Shown here: in pieces, positions 17,221 through 26,525 of the stretch
Layout: every line of letters starts with the position of its first letter
How positions within the stretch are numbered: position 1 is the first letter of the stretch
NCBI GenBank assembly: GCA_937926515.1
Contig: CALAZZ010000096.1
Span: 1-64,000 of the forward strand
From: an uncultured Bacteroidales bacterium
Lineage (GTDB): Bacteria; Bacteroidota; Bacteroidia; Bacteroidales; F082
Length of the DNA stretch: 64,000 bases
Reading direction: 5' to 3'
Position numbers and translations under genes: made by a program
Notes under the pieces: model-generated
The model's input: only the letters and a program-made list of their open reading frames with translations
Told to the model about the DNA's origin: nothing
Databases searched by the model: none

Positions 17221-18180
17221 TTACAAATAACGAGTGTTTCTGTAACTTCTGGATGACCGGTCAGGACTTATCTTAAAACAATACCCCAAGCTTATCTCGT
17301 GTGAGCCCGGTACATTCAATCCCATGGTGTTGACGTCATACGCGTAACCTATCCTGAAATCGTTCCACAACACGCCAACCATTAGCCCTATCGATTCCAA
17401 AAGCCTATAGTTAACGCCCCCCCAGAACTTATTATTGTATAAGATGGTGGCAGAGGCATTGATTTGGGTCGTTGAAAGGTTAGTGATTATATTAACTGCT
17501 GGGTGTAATTCGTAATTGGGATTGTTTCGAAACACATATTGATAGCCGGCAACCATATGAATGGTGCGGTCGCCGACAAAACTGCCACTCTCAGATGATG
17601 AAGTGAGTGCTTTTCCCTTAGTTTCAAGCATACTGGTAACTGAAACACCTAAATAATAGTAGTCGGGTGAATGCAGAAATAGCCCAAAATTCAAATCAAA
17701 CAACATATCACTTTGCTCCGAAGTGGCTAAAATCGGATCATTAGGTTGAGTGGGTTTAAATTTTGAAAAATCTGTGGAACGGTTCATAAAATTAAGTGCT
17801 GTTCCAATGCCCAAAACTGATCCGCCCAAATCCAGGTGATAGGCATATCCCAGTTGGACACCAATGTTGTTTTCAAAGCCAAGTTTATCTTGAATGATGG
17901 AACCTCCCAACCCACCTCTTAGAAAACGAATTGGAGAATCGATGGTTATTAAAAAAGTTTCAGGTGCTACCCTGTTTCCGTCCTCATCTTTAAACCCAAC
18001 CCACTGTTGCCGAACAATACCGCTTAGACAAATCCCTTCGCCCATGCCGGCGAATCCGGGATTGCTGTACATATTGGTATGGGTATGATGAGTGAAGATC
18101 GGAGCCTGCTGAGCATTCACAGGCTTAACCATCATAACGAGCAATACTATTGTAAATAAGCGGTTGATAATCAATTGCAT
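17221..18180 (-). CDS. PorP/SprF family type IX secretion outer-membrane protein
   Basis: A 319-residue predicted outer-membrane beta-barrel of the PorP/SprF family. A signal peptide (ending VNAQQ) precedes the family-defining start QQAPIFTHHTHTNMYSNPGFAG; only its pattern is needed: a short segment with two Asn-Pro-Gly-Phe-Ala-like repeats. Later blocks include GGSVLGIGTALNF, LNFGLFLHSPDYYYLGVSV and HEISLGYCF, consistent with beta strands ending near the C-terminus. PorP is needed for secretion and SprF-like paralogues assist delivery of specific cargo; synteny with gldKLMN argues for the PorP role. The frame is open to 18279, but the ATG at 18180 gives the signal peptide. Confidence 0.92.
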   Translation of the reverse strand: MQLIINRLFTIVLLVMMVKPVNAQQAPIFTHHTHTNMYSNPGFAGMGEGICLSGIVRQQWVGFKDEDGNRVAPETFLITIDSPIRFLRGGLGGSIIQDKLGFENNIGVQLGYAYHLDLGGSVLGIGTALNFMNRSTDFSKFKPTQPNDPILATSEQSDMLFDLNFGLFLHSPDYYYLGVSVTSMLETKGKALTSSSESGSFVGDRTIHMVAGYQYVFRNNPNYELHPAVNIITNLSTTQINASATILYNNKFWGGVNYRLLESIGLMVGVLWNDFRIGYAYDVNTMGLNVPGSHEISLGYCFKISPDRSSRSYRNTRYL

Positions 18181-18407
18181 TAACGAGGCACCTTGACGTG
18201 ATTCAAGGGGGCTAAAATAGTAAATTTTCCCAAACTTGGTTTTATAAAAAACTCTTTTTCGTGAATAAACTATCCTCATGCAAGCTTTTTAGCTGAAACA
18301 ATACGATTTAGTTCCCTTAACAACTATGAATTAGTCCATTTATTGCTTATCCCAAATGTTTAACAAAGTCGTGTCATTATTCTCATAGGCTTAATTAAAG
18401 TTGATAT

Positions 18408-18440
18408 TTTGAATCAGCAAGATTTATCTGTTTACTTTTG
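18408..18440 (+). promoter_or_regulatory. Full promoter of the YitT gene
   Basis: TTTG (18408-18411) and TACTTTTG (18433-18440) are separated by 21 bases, close to the Bacteroidota -33/-7 arrangement. The ATG follows 31 bases after the -7 box. Confidence 0.75.
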
Positions 18441-18471
18441 CCAAAAATTTAAACTTCAAAACAATAATTAA

Positions 18472-19365
18472 ATGGCTTTTATTCAGAAAGATAAGTTGTT
18501 TTCAAAAAAATGGATGATCAATTATTCCCTCATCCTCATTGGGTCGTTTATCCTGGCTTCGGGTTTTGTGTTGTTTATCACACCTTATAAAATAGTTCCT
18601 GGTGGGGTATATGGCATTGCTATAGTTCTTCATTATGTGCTGGGAACACCTGTAGGGATGACCGCACTCAGCATGGATATACCGCTGACCTTAATTGGTA
18701 TTAGAATTCTTGGACCCCGTTTTGGTTATAAAACGGTTGTCGGATTTTTGCTTACGGCTGTTTTTGTGGATGGCATAACCTATTTCTATGGTAACGAACC
18801 ACTTGTAACTGACGAGCCGCTCCTGTCTTCTATTTTTGGAGGCGTATTTCTCGGTGTTGGTTTAGGTTTAATTTTTAAAGCAAAGGCTACTTCAGGCGGT
18901 ACCGATATCATCGCTATGATCACCAGTAAATATACAAAACTACCCGTAGGTCAGTTGCTTATTTATGTAGATTCCGTGATTGTTTTAATCGGGCTTCTGG
19001 TCTTTCAGGATTGGAAGATTCCACTATATTCCCTGATCGTGATTTTCATCACCGGCAGGGTGATCGATACCATTTTACAGGGTGTAAACTATGATAAAAC
19101 AATATTTATCGTATCAGACAAACATCAGGAAATCAGGGATAAGATCATTAATGACCTGAATAGAGGAGGTACATTTATCAAAGGACAAGGGATGTTTAAC
19201 GGCGATGAACGTACCATCATTTTCACAGTAGTTAACCGGCGCGAGATGGCTATACTGCAGGAATTTATCCACCAGATTGATACCAGGGCATTTGTAACTG
19301 TTATTAACGCCAATGAGATTTTGGGTGAGGGATTTAAGTCACTTACAGAGAAAGTTTCCTATTAG
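18472..19365 (+). CDS. YitT family membrane protein
   Basis: A 297-residue inner-membrane protein of the YitT family. The N-terminal half has about five to six hydrophobic helices (for example FILASGFVLFITPYKIVPGG and GVFLGVGLGLIFKAKATSGG, the latter with the family's SGGTDI block). The C-terminal ~80 residues form the soluble DUF2179 domain (RGGTFIKGQGMFNGDERTII). Function is unknown in the family; transport is often proposed but not shown here. It is monocistronic, with a canonical promoter, and is divergent from the porP-gldKLMN operon. Confidence 0.9.
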   Translation: MAFIQKDKLFSKKWMINYSLILIGSFILASGFVLFITPYKIVPGGVYGIAIVLHYVLGTPVGMTALSMDIPLTLIGIRILGPRFGYKTVVGFLLTAVFVDGITYFYGNEPLVTDEPLLSSIFGGVFLGVGLGLIFKAKATSGGTDIIAMITSKYTKLPVGQLLIYVDSVIVLIGLLVFQDWKIPLYSLIVIFITGRVIDTILQGVNYDKTIFIVSDKHQEIRDKIINDLNRGGTFIKGQGMFNGDERTIIFTVVNRREMAILQEFIHQIDTRAFVTVINANEILGEGFKSLTEKVSY

Positions 19366-19451
19366 TACTGCTTTAATAACCGTATTGTTGCTGCAGGGAT
19401 CCATACATAATGGATAAAATAGGAACGGTCGGACGCAGCTTGAAACAAATC

Positions 19452-20780
19452 CTATTTAAAAAGCTTCAGGATGTCATTTCCGTTTGCAAAAATAAGTAAC
19501 CCAAACAGGATCACCATCCCAACAATCTGAGCGTATTCCATGAACCTGTCGCTTGGTTTTCGTCTTGCGATGATCTCGTAAAACAGGAACATGACGTGGC
19601 CGCCATCAAGGGCAGGGATAGGTAAAAGGTTGAGCACAGCTAGCATAATGGATAGAAAAGCCGTCAATCGCCAGAAACTTTCCCAATGCCATTGTTTCGG
19701 AAAAATGCTTCCAATGGTAATGAACCCGCCAACACTTTCATAGGCTTTTATTTCAGGAGAAAACAGCAGCTTCAGCTGCTTCAGATAGCTGCCAATGCCA
19801 TCAACAGTTTTGGTGAAACCTGCCGGAATGGCATCCAGCACGGAATAATACTTCTGATGAAGGTTATAAAAATCAGCCAGATTGCCTTTGGGATAGACGC
19901 CGATCAGACCGGCATCCGGAACAAGTACTACGGGATGCAGTGTGTCGTTCCCACGCTTCAGGTCTATGGTCACAGTTTGATTTTTATATTGTTGGATAGC
20001 TTCCCTGAAATCAGGAAAATAAAGTAATAATTGTCCATTTATACCCAAGATGGTGTCGCCTTTTTCTAGGCCTGCATCCCGCGCAGCCGATTGCTCAGGA
20101 AAGCCATCCACGATAAAAGGGAACCGGTATGAAAGGAATGACGGTGATTCATGCTTTACCAATTTTCCGATGGCCCCGTCAGGAAGCATGATATCCTTAA
20201 CCGTACCATTGCGTTCCACCTGTATGCTGCGTGCTTCCTCAAGGATTATTGTGAGCGGGATGCGTTGAAAATCATCAATATACCTGCCATCAACTGATAG
20301 TATTTTATCACCATTACGCAAGCCGAATTCCTGGGCCAGGTCGTCTGCTACAATACCATAGCGGTTTACTTCAGAGGTTGGCAGGTATTTTTCACCATAA
20401 AATGCCAGCATACCAAGGTAAATCAAATAGGCCAGGATCACATTCATGGTTACACCACCCAGCATAATGATCAATCTTTGCCAGGCCGGTTTCGACCTGA
20501 ACTCCCATTCCTTTGGCTCCTGCGACATCTGCTCCTTATCCATAGATTCATCAATCATACCTGAAATCTTCACGTATCCTCCAAGCGGGAGCCATCCCAT
20601 GCCATACTCAGTACCTTTAAAATTGAACTTAAAGAGTGAGAACCATGGGTTGAAAAACAGGTAGAATTTTTCGACACGGGTTTTGAAAATTTTTGCAGCA
20701 ATGAAATGCCCGAACTCATGAACGACCACAAGGATGGATAAGCTTAGAAGTAATTGAAGGATCTGTATAAGAATTTCCAT
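19452..20780 (-). CDS. rseP: Site-2 intramembrane protease RseP
   Basis: A 442-residue zinc metalloprotease that cuts transmembrane segments of anti-sigma factors or signal-peptide remnants in the inner membrane. The catalytic HExxH is His21-Glu22-Phe-Gly-His25 in the first transmembrane helix, and the third ligand motif LNLLPIPALDGGH lies near residue 400. Two PDZ-like regions occupy the periplasmic middle (NGDKILSVDGRYIDDF and KGDTILGINGQLLLY). Length is standard. A perfect -7 box (20867-20874, complement) lies 87 bases upstream. Often it sits next to dxr in Bacteroidota; here no dxr is adjacent in the window. Confidence 0.96.
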   Translation of the reverse strand: MEILIQILQLLLSLSILVVVHEFGHFIAAKIFKTRVEKFYLFFNPWFSLFKFNFKGTEYGMGWLPLGGYVKISGMIDESMDKEQMSQEPKEWEFRSKPAWQRLIIMLGGVTMNVILAYLIYLGMLAFYGEKYLPTSEVNRYGIVADDLAQEFGLRNGDKILSVDGRYIDDFQRIPLTIILEEARSIQVERNGTVKDIMLPDGAIGKLVKHESPSFLSYRFPFIVDGFPEQSAARDAGLEKGDTILGINGQLLLYFPDFREAIQQYKNQTVTIDLKRGNDTLHPVVLVPDAGLIGVYPKGNLADFYNLHQKYYSVLDAIPAGFTKTVDGIGSYLKQLKLLFSPEIKAYESVGGFITIGSIFPKQWHWESFWRLTAFLSIMLAVLNLLPIPALDGGHVMFLFYEIIARRKPSDRFMEYAQIVGMVILFGLLIFANGNDILKLFK

Positions 20781-20866
20781 TTATAATATTTTCAATTTTA
20801 TGCTGAAACAAACTTAAATCTGAAATACGTGTTTTATGACTTTTTAGGTTAGAAATAAAACGGCTG

Positions 20867-20874
20867 CAAAATTA
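20867..20874 (-). promoter_or_regulatory. -7 box of rseP
   Basis: The minus strand reads TAATTTTG, a perfect TAnnTTTG match, 87 bases upstream of the rseP ATG. Confidence 0.55.
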
Positions 20875-21071
20875 GGTTTTTTTTTAAAAGAGTTTGTTTT
20901 AGAATTCTTTAGAATTGTTAAAGATTACCAATTTATTCGGTGGATTGAAGATGCTGTGAAATATTGCCTAAGTATAGCCATTATCAGCGATCTTTTTACT
21001 GATATTCAAGGGATATATCAAGGGCAGAATTAGCAGTTTGGGATCAAACCAATCTTTAGGACATGCTGAGC

Positions 21072-21959
21072 CTAAAAAGTTATAAACTCTTCCGGATCTA
21101 TAGGTGCTCCGTTATGCCAGAGCTCAAAATGCAAATGAGGCCCTGTGCTCAGTTCGCCGGTTTCACCAATGATCGCGATCGGTTCGCCTGCTCTTACAAT
21201 GTCACCTTCTTTCTTAAAAAGTACCGCATTGTGTTTGTACACCGAGAGGATGTTCTCCGGGTGTTGGATACCAATTACATAACCCTTGTCAAGGGTCCAA
21301 TCGGCAAATATCACCGTACCATCAAGCGTGGATTTAATAGCCACATTTTTATCAGCTACAATGTCGATCCCATAATGGCCGGCAATAATATCGAACCGGT
21401 TGGTGATCATTCCGCTCAAAGGCGTGAAAAAGTTCATGGCTGTGATGCTCCGACGGCGCAATTCGCGACCGGGCAGTGGTTCGTATAGTAGATTATACCT
21501 GGCACTTTCAAACTCTAAACGTAGCAGGCTGTCCTCGAGTGATTTCTGCAATGTGATGGTGTCTAATGCAAAAGCACGTGCAGTTTCTGCCTCACCAAAG
21601 ACAGCAATGCTGTCTGCAATTTCATCGTAACCTGCTATGATCCGTCGAATATTTTCCAAAAAAACCTCTTTTTGCAAGAATACCCTTTCCAGTGAGTCGG
21701 CAGTACGTTCCAACTCGTAAACCTGCTTACTGAGCCCTACATCTGTATAGCCCGGTATGTATTCCCTTAAAGGCGTAAATGCAATGATATATATGGTGAT
21801 AACGATCAGAAAGACCGAAAGACTAACCATGGAAACAAAAACATTCATCCGGCTTAGTCTGAAGCTGATCTTTTCTTCAAAAGTTTCATCGTGAAAGATT
21901 ACTAAACGGTATTTATCACGTAACTTTTGGTACCACTTTTTTCGTTTTTGTTCTGCCAT
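21072..21959 (-). CDS. M23 family metallopeptidase, membrane-anchored
   Basis: A 295-residue inner-membrane-anchored protein with a periplasmic peptidase domain of the LytM/M23 type, predicted to cut peptidoglycan crosslinks or to act as an activator. A single transmembrane helix spans about 40-60 (FVSMVSLSVFLIVITIYIIA). A coiled coil follows (about 80-140). The M23 domain at the C-terminus keeps zinc ligands in GHYGIDIV (HxxxD) and the HLHFELW motif (HxH). The true start is the ATG at 21959 (MAEQKRKK); the frame is open further upstream, but a perfect -7 box (21981-21988) lies just before this ATG. It is divergent from porW. Confidence 0.9.
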   Translation of the reverse strand: MAEQKRKKWYQKLRDKYRLVIFHDETFEEKISFRLSRMNVFVSMVSLSVFLIVITIYIIAFTPLREYIPGYTDVGLSKQVYELERTADSLERVFLQKEVFLENIRRIIAGYDEIADSIAVFGEAETARAFALDTITLQKSLEDSLLRLEFESARYNLLYEPLPGRELRRRSITAMNFFTPLSGMITNRFDIIAGHYGIDIVADKNVAIKSTLDGTVIFADWTLDKGYVIGIQHPENILSVYKHNAVLFKKEGDIVRAGEPIAIIGETGELSTGPHLHFELWHNGAPIDPEEFITF

Positions 21960-21980
21960 GATAAGTACTTTGTGCCGAGG

Positions 21981-21988
21981 CAAAAATA
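21981..21988 (-). promoter_or_regulatory. -7 box of the M23 peptidase gene
   Basis: The minus strand reads TATTTTTG, a perfect box, 22 bases before the ATG at 21959. It rules out the longer start at 22004. Confidence 0.65.
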
Positions 21989-22136
21989 CAAAAACCGCAG
22001 GCATACTGACCTGCTATTAAAATTAAAGCCGATTGAGCTGTTTTCTGTTCATCTAAAGTATATCTATTTTTAGCTACTTAATGGATTGAAAGTGCATGTA
22101 TAATATTGGCTTTTACTTTTTAAATACTGTTTTATT

Positions 22137-22144
22137 TAACTTTG
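22137..22144 (+). promoter_or_regulatory. -7 box of porW
   Basis: TAACTTTG is a perfect consensus box, 106 bases upstream of the porW ATG. TTGG at 22106-22109 is a possible but widely spaced -33 element. Confidence 0.5.
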
Positions 22145-22250
22145 CACACTGAAAATGGTTTAGTAAACATACGTTCAAATGGAAAATTGATAGCTTGCCA
22201 CAGGTTCTCAATAATATTTTGGTCGAATTTGAGTTAATGTTCAAAACTGA

Positions 22251-24908
22251 ATGATTAAACTTGCCTTGCATAGAAAATACTATTTCCTTGCTTTTTTAGC
22301 CTTGCTTCTTTTTGGAATATCAGGATGTTCCACCAAAAAGAATACCTGGAATCGTCGTGCCTATCATAATCTCACCAGCCACTACAATGTATTTTGGAAC
22401 GGCAATGAAAGTCTGAAAACCGGTGTTGCCGATCTTAGAAAAAGTGCCAAGGATGATTATATGCAGGTGCTTAGGGTTTTTAACTATGGAACCCAGAGTG
22501 ATGCACAAAGACAATATCCTGCCATGGACCGTGCAATTGAAAAGGCTTCGATTGGGGTACAAAAGCATTCAATGGTTTTCGGCGGACGCGAAAGGGTTCG
22601 TTGGATTGACGACAGCTACCTGATGATGGCTAAGGCACACTTCTATAAAAAGGACTTCATTAGTGCCAGACGCACTTTTGAATTTATAACAACCGAATAC
22701 AGCTATAACGATATCAAACATACCGCTGAACTGTGGCTGGCACGCACCTACATCGAATTGGAGCAGTACGACAGGGCACTTGCGCTGCTTACAGCCATGG
22801 AAAGCAGGTTGGTTAACATGAGTATGCCAAGGCATGTTGAAAGTAATTTTGATGCGGTTTTTGCGGATTATTTCATTGCCACTGAAAATTACAGTCAGGC
22901 CAAACCCTATCTGCGCCGTGCAATTGATTTGCACAATGATCGCCAACGGGTTACGCGTATGATGTTTATTCTGGCACAGATACATGAACGGGAAGGAGAG
23001 CTGGCACGTGCCACCCAGTATTATAACCAGGTAATCAAACGTAACCCTGTTTATGACCTCATCTTTCAGTCTAAAATCAATCTGGCCAAAGCATACAACC
23101 CTTCACATGCAGATAGCAGACAGATTGTGCGGGTGCTCGAAAAAATGCTTAATGATGAGCGTAACAGGGACTATCAGGATAAGATATATTATGCTTTGGC
23201 AGAAGTTGCCTTAAAAGACAATGATGAAGACCTGGCAATGGAACATCTGAGGAAATCTGTTGCTTTGAGTGTTAACGATAACAACCAAAAGGCAGCATCC
23301 GCCCTGCAGGTGGCTGATATGTATTTTGAACGTACACAATATGAACCGGCACAAGCCTATTATGATACTGCAGTTCAGGTGTTGCCAGCCACTTATCCCG
23401 GATATGACAGCATCAGGAGCCGGACAGTTGTTTTAAATGATCTGGTTTATAATCTGAACAATATTAAGCTTCAGGACAGTTTGCTTGTGCTGGCAGCAAT
23501 GGATTCTGTACAGTTATATGCGGCCATAGATAAGATAATTGACGTATTTGTTAAGGAGGAACAGCGAAAGGAACAGGAAGAACGCGCACAAAGTATGATG
23601 GCAATGTATGGGGGGCGTTTTGATGACAGGGCAAGGCAAGCAGCAGCAGGTGACAATACCGGCGGTGGGTGGTATTTTTACAATCAGAACACGCTTAGTT
23701 ATGGCTTTACGGAGTTTATGCGTAAATGGGGACGTCGTCAGCTTGAAGACAATTGGCGTATAAGCGACAGGCAGTCGCTGGTGGTTGGCAGTTCAGAAGG
23801 TATGTTGGCAGGGGATGGAATGGTGGATCCTGATGACCCTGATGCTGTGCCGTTGACACCGCGTGACCGGGATTACTATTTAAGGGACATCCCAAAAACA
23901 GAAGAAGAGAAAGAAGCCGCACTGGAGTTGATCATGGAATCATACAACAATGCAGCTTATATTTATAAGGAAAGCCTCAATGATTATGGGCCTGCGAAAA
24001 TGAATTATCTGACCCTGAACGAACGTTTTCCTGACAATCCCTATCGTGTTCAAGCCTGGTATGCCTTACACAGAATGCACAATGAAGAGGGTGATTTTGA
24101 ACAGGCCGAATATTACAAATCGATCATACTCAATAGTTATCCTGACACAGATTATGCCATCATTCTCACTGACCCAGATTATTTTTTGAAGCTGGCAGAT
24201 GAAAGAAACCAATCGTTAAATTTTTATGCATCTACCTATGATGCCTATCGCGAAGGTCAATATTTTAGGGTGCTTATGAATACAAATCAGGCCCGAACAT
24301 TATATGCCAATGATTCTGTCATAATGCCCAAGTTTGAGTTCCTTCGAGCTATTGCAGTTGGCAGGGTCCAGGCAGTGGACTCAATGGCTGTAAGCCTTAG
24401 CAACCTGATCAACAGATATCCTGAAGATGAAGTTTCGCCGCTTGCTACAAGTATTTTACGGCAGCTTAACCAGGATTTCAGCCTCAATATTGAACTCCCG
24501 GAGGAGGTCACCAGGGAAGAAGCCGAAACAGCAGAACCACCCTCACCTTATACATTCGATCAAAATGCCATGCATATGGTCATGATTATCACAAATACAA
24601 CAGCAGTGCGTACAGATCCTCTGAAGGTTCGTATATCTGACTTCAACAGCAGGTCATTTGGATCGAAAAGCTTGATGATTAGAAGTATAATGCTTGATAA
24701 CCAAAGGTCGTTGGTTACTGTGGGTAACTTCGATAACAAATCTCAGGCCGATGACTATAGATCAACCATTATAGAAAGCGATTACGTATTTGGTGGAATT
24801 GCAGATGAAAATTTTGACGTTTATCAGGTTTCAGTGGGTAATTATCCAATTTTTTACCGCGAAAAAGACCTGGCACAATATGAATCTTTCTGGGAAAAAA
24901 ATTATTAA
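22251..24908 (+). CDS. porW: Type IX secretion periplasmic lipoprotein PorW/SprE
   Basis: An 885-residue lipoprotein of the PorW/SprE family, an essential type IX secretion component that links the translocon to the PorK/N ring. The signal peptide ends LFGISGC (Cys26 lipidated), followed by the family start STKKNTWNRRAYHNLTSHYN. Tetratricopeptide repeats cover roughly residues 120-420 (for example AELWLARTYIELEQYDRAL). A second helical repeat region near 600-700 includes YNNAAYIYKESLNDYGPA. Length is typical for SprE. The gene lies 4 kb from porP-gldKLMN and is followed by a bactofilin 39 bases downstream, a common Bacteroidota pairing. The frame is intact. Confidence 0.93.
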   Translation: MIKLALHRKYYFLAFLALLLFGISGCSTKKNTWNRRAYHNLTSHYNVFWNGNESLKTGVADLRKSAKDDYMQVLRVFNYGTQSDAQRQYPAMDRAIEKASIGVQKHSMVFGGRERVRWIDDSYLMMAKAHFYKKDFISARRTFEFITTEYSYNDIKHTAELWLARTYIELEQYDRALALLTAMESRLVNMSMPRHVESNFDAVFADYFIATENYSQAKPYLRRAIDLHNDRQRVTRMMFILAQIHEREGELARATQYYNQVIKRNPVYDLIFQSKINLAKAYNPSHADSRQIVRVLEKMLNDERNRDYQDKIYYALAEVALKDNDEDLAMEHLRKSVALSVNDNNQKAASALQVADMYFERTQYEPAQAYYDTAVQVLPATYPGYDSIRSRTVVLNDLVYNLNNIKLQDSLLVLAAMDSVQLYAAIDKIIDVFVKEEQRKEQEERAQSMMAMYGGRFDDRARQAAAGDNTGGGWYFYNQNTLSYGFTEFMRKWGRRQLEDNWRISDRQSLVVGSSEGMLAGDGMVDPDDPDAVPLTPRDRDYYLRDIPKTEEEKEAALELIMESYNNAAYIYKESLNDYGPAKMNYLTLNERFPDNPYRVQAWYALHRMHNEEGDFEQAEYYKSIILNSYPDTDYAIILTDPDYFLKLADERNQSLNFYASTYDAYREGQYFRVLMNTNQARTLYANDSVIMPKFEFLRAIAVGRVQAVDSMAVSLSNLINRYPEDEVSPLATSILRQLNQDFSLNIELPEEVTREEAETAEPPSPYTFDQNAMHMVMIITNTTAVRTDPLKVRISDFNSRSFGSKSLMIRSIMLDNQRSLVTVGNFDNKSQADDYRSTIIESDYVFGGIADENFDVYQVSVGNYPIFYREKDLAQYESFWEKNY

Positions 24909-24947
24909 TTGAATTAATACCTGAATCCGTTGAAGAAAATCAAGAAT

Positions 24948-25325
24948 ATGGGAGCTGACTCTACCTCAAGAAACATTATTGGCCAAGGAACCAAATTTAA
25001 AGGTGATCTGGAATCGAATGGCGATTTTCGAATTGATGGCCACCTGATTGGAAACATCAAATGTGATGGCAAAATCGTTATCGGTCAGTCCGGAACAGTT
25101 GAGGGTGATGTTTTTTGCAAACAGGCTGATATTTCAGGCAAAGTGAAAGCAAAGCTGGAGGTGGATGAGATCACAGTTTTCAAGGCCACAGCAGATTTTA
25201 ATGGTGAACTCATCACTTCAAAGATTGCCATTGAGGTAGGAGCCATGTTCTCAGGAAAATGCCAGATGAAAAATGCCCTAAGGGATGATGGCCATGCAAA
25301 CGAAAAAAAAGCCAAAACTCAATAG
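24948..25325 (+). CDS. Bactofilin (polymer-forming cytoskeletal protein)
   Basis: A 125-residue protein of the bactofilin family, which self-assembles into filaments that organise cell-wall synthesis or protein position. The right-handed beta-helix shows as Gly/Ile-Val repeats: FKGDLESNGDFRIDGHLIGN, then IVIGQSGTVEGDVFCKQADIS and ELITSKIAIEVGAMFSG. Both termini are short and polar. I take the ATG at 24948; an in-frame TTG at 24930 is less likely. It lies downstream of porW and its 3' end overlaps the start of the AtpZ-like gene, so the three may be one transcript. Confidence 0.9.
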   Translation: MGADSTSRNIIGQGTKFKGDLESNGDFRIDGHLIGNIKCDGKIVIGQSGTVEGDVFCKQADISGKVKAKLEVDEITVFKATADFNGELITSKIAIEVGAMFSGKCQMKNALRDDGHANEKKAKTQ

Positions 25326-25518
25326 CAGCCAGCTGAAATTATATGCCAGGTATTCCTCGCTTGCTTTTCAGATGTTGGCCGTAATTTTGATTGGCGTTTT
25401 TGGAGGAATCAAGCTGGATAATTGGGTGGGTTGGACATTTCCTGTATTTACAGTGGTTCTTTCATTGACTTCGGTATGCTTTGCCATCTATTTTGCCATT
25501 AAAGAGTTTCTTAAATAA
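25285..25518 (+). CDS. AtpZ/AtpI family membrane protein
   Basis: A 77-residue protein with two transmembrane helices (about 24-43 and 50-70) of the AtpZ/AtpI type. The block YSSLAFQMLAVILIGVFGGI and the closing FPVFTVVLSLTSVCFAIYF are characteristic. Such proteins are normally encoded at the head of F-type ATP synthase operons and have been linked to magnesium or calcium handling and to assembly of the c-ring. It overlaps the bactofilin stop codon by about 40 bases; ATGs at 25288 and 25294 would shorten the overlap. No ATP synthase subunit gene follows in this window. Confidence 0.85.
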   Translation: MMAMQTKKKPKLNSSQLKLYARYSSLAFQMLAVILIGVFGGIKLDNWVGWTFPVFTVVLSLTSVCFAIYFAIKEFLK

Positions 25519-25524
25519 TGCCCT

Positions 25525-25929
25525 ATGTTAAGTCAGAAGTTTAAAGCCTTCCTAAAGCAAATTTCAGTATTGACGCTACTTTTAGCCATATTTTCTTTTG
25601 CAATTACCCGTTTCATATCGCCGGAGTTCACCACCAGAACATGGCCCTTCTTGCTGCTTTTCTTTTTGATCACCAACAGCGTACTTTATTATTTATACCT
25701 GCGCATACACGAAAGAAAAGTATCTGCCTTTGCCAATTTCTTTATGCTAACCACCTCGGCCAAGCTGATATTTTACCTGATGGCAATTGTGGTTTGGTTA
25801 TATTTTAATCGTGACGAAACCGTACCATTCGTTCTTACATTTTTTATTTATTACATCATTTATACAATTTATGAGGTAAGAGCCATCATGAAAATGCAAA
25901 CTGGAAAAGACAAATCAAAAGCTTGGTAA
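25525..25929 (+). CDS. Small integral membrane protein of the ATP synthase leader type
   Basis: A 134-residue protein with four predicted transmembrane helices (about 12-30, 40-56, 66-88 and 96-115). I do not recognise a catalytic motif. By position (six bases after the AtpZ-like gene) and size it corresponds to the unnamed AtpI-like protein found between atpZ and atpB in many Bacteroidota. Here the next gene is a pterin synthase with its own promoter, so the expected atpB is missing. The likely role, if any, is ATP synthase assembly, but this is inference from context only. Confidence 0.7.
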   Translation: MLSQKFKAFLKQISVLTLLLAIFSFAITRFISPEFTTRTWPFLLLFFLITNSVLYYLYLRIHERKVSAFANFFMLTTSAKLIFYLMAIVVWLYFNRDETVPFVLTFFIYYIIYTIYEVRAIMKMQTGKDKSKAW

Positions 25930-26014
25930 ACCAAGGTTTAAAATCAATGGTAAACTGTATGAATGCTTGCTTAATAACGGAACATTGGATTTCGAAAAGA
26001 TGGCTTTAATTGAT

Positions 26015-26022
26015 TACTTTTG
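26015..26022 (+). promoter_or_regulatory. -7 box of the PTPS/folE genes
   Basis: TACTTTTG is a perfect consensus box, 24 bases before the ATG at 26046. It shows the pterin genes start a new unit after the AtpZ-like genes. Confidence 0.65.
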
Positions 26023-26045
26023 TCTGTTCAAATATTTAGGATTAA

Positions 26046-26456
26046 ATGATTTATATTACGCGAAGAGAACGATTTAACGCTGCTCACCGGCTCTACAGAC
26101 CAGATTTTACGGATGAAAAAAACATGGAGGTCTTTGGTAAATGTTCAAACCCAAACTGGCATGGCCATAATTATGAATTGTTCGTAACTGTAAAGGGTGA
26201 GATCAATCCTGAAACCGGCTTTTTGATTAACCTAAAGAATCTGAGTCAGCTTGTGCGCGAAAGGGTTACAGACAAACTGGATCATCGCAACATCAATCTG
26301 GAAGTGGAGTTTATGCAGGGTAAAACGGCTTCAACCGAAGGGCTTGCTGTGGCAATCTGGAGTCAACTGGAACAGCCCATCAGGGATTTGGGAGCTGAAT
26401 TGCATTGCATCAGAATTCATGAATCGGAGAATAATTCAGTTGAATATTTTGGTTAA
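26046..26456 (+). CDS. 6-pyruvoyltetrahydropterin synthase family protein (PTPS-II type motif)
   Basis: A 136-residue enzyme of the PTPS/QueD fold, acting on dihydroneopterin triphosphate. Zinc ligands are His14 (NAAHRL), His39 and His41 (WHGHNY). The catalytic cysteine is Cys33 in GKCSNPNWHGH, so the spacing is CxxxxxHGH. That is the spacing described for the PTPS-II group that makes 6-pyruvoyltetrahydropterin, while QueD has CxxxHGH. It is followed 69 bases later by folE, which supplies the substrate. A role in a tetrahydrobiopterin-like pathway is therefore more likely than queuosine, but the sepiapterin reductase step is not visible here. QueD remains the alternative. Confidence 0.85.
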   Translation: MIYITRRERFNAAHRLYRPDFTDEKNMEVFGKCSNPNWHGHNYELFVTVKGEINPETGFLINLKNLSQLVRERVTDKLDHRNINLEVEFMQGKTASTEGLAVAIWSQLEQPIRDLGAELHCIRIHESENNSVEYFG

Positions 26457-26525
26457 ATTAATTGCTATTACTGAGGCTTAAACATTTAATTATTCATTCA
26501 CTCATTTACCAAAAACCATTGAAGC

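Noticed and set aside
25325..26045. Possible atpB start hidden in the gap before PTPS
   Set aside because: No frame encodes the expected ATP synthase a-subunit helices; the gap is only about 115 bases.
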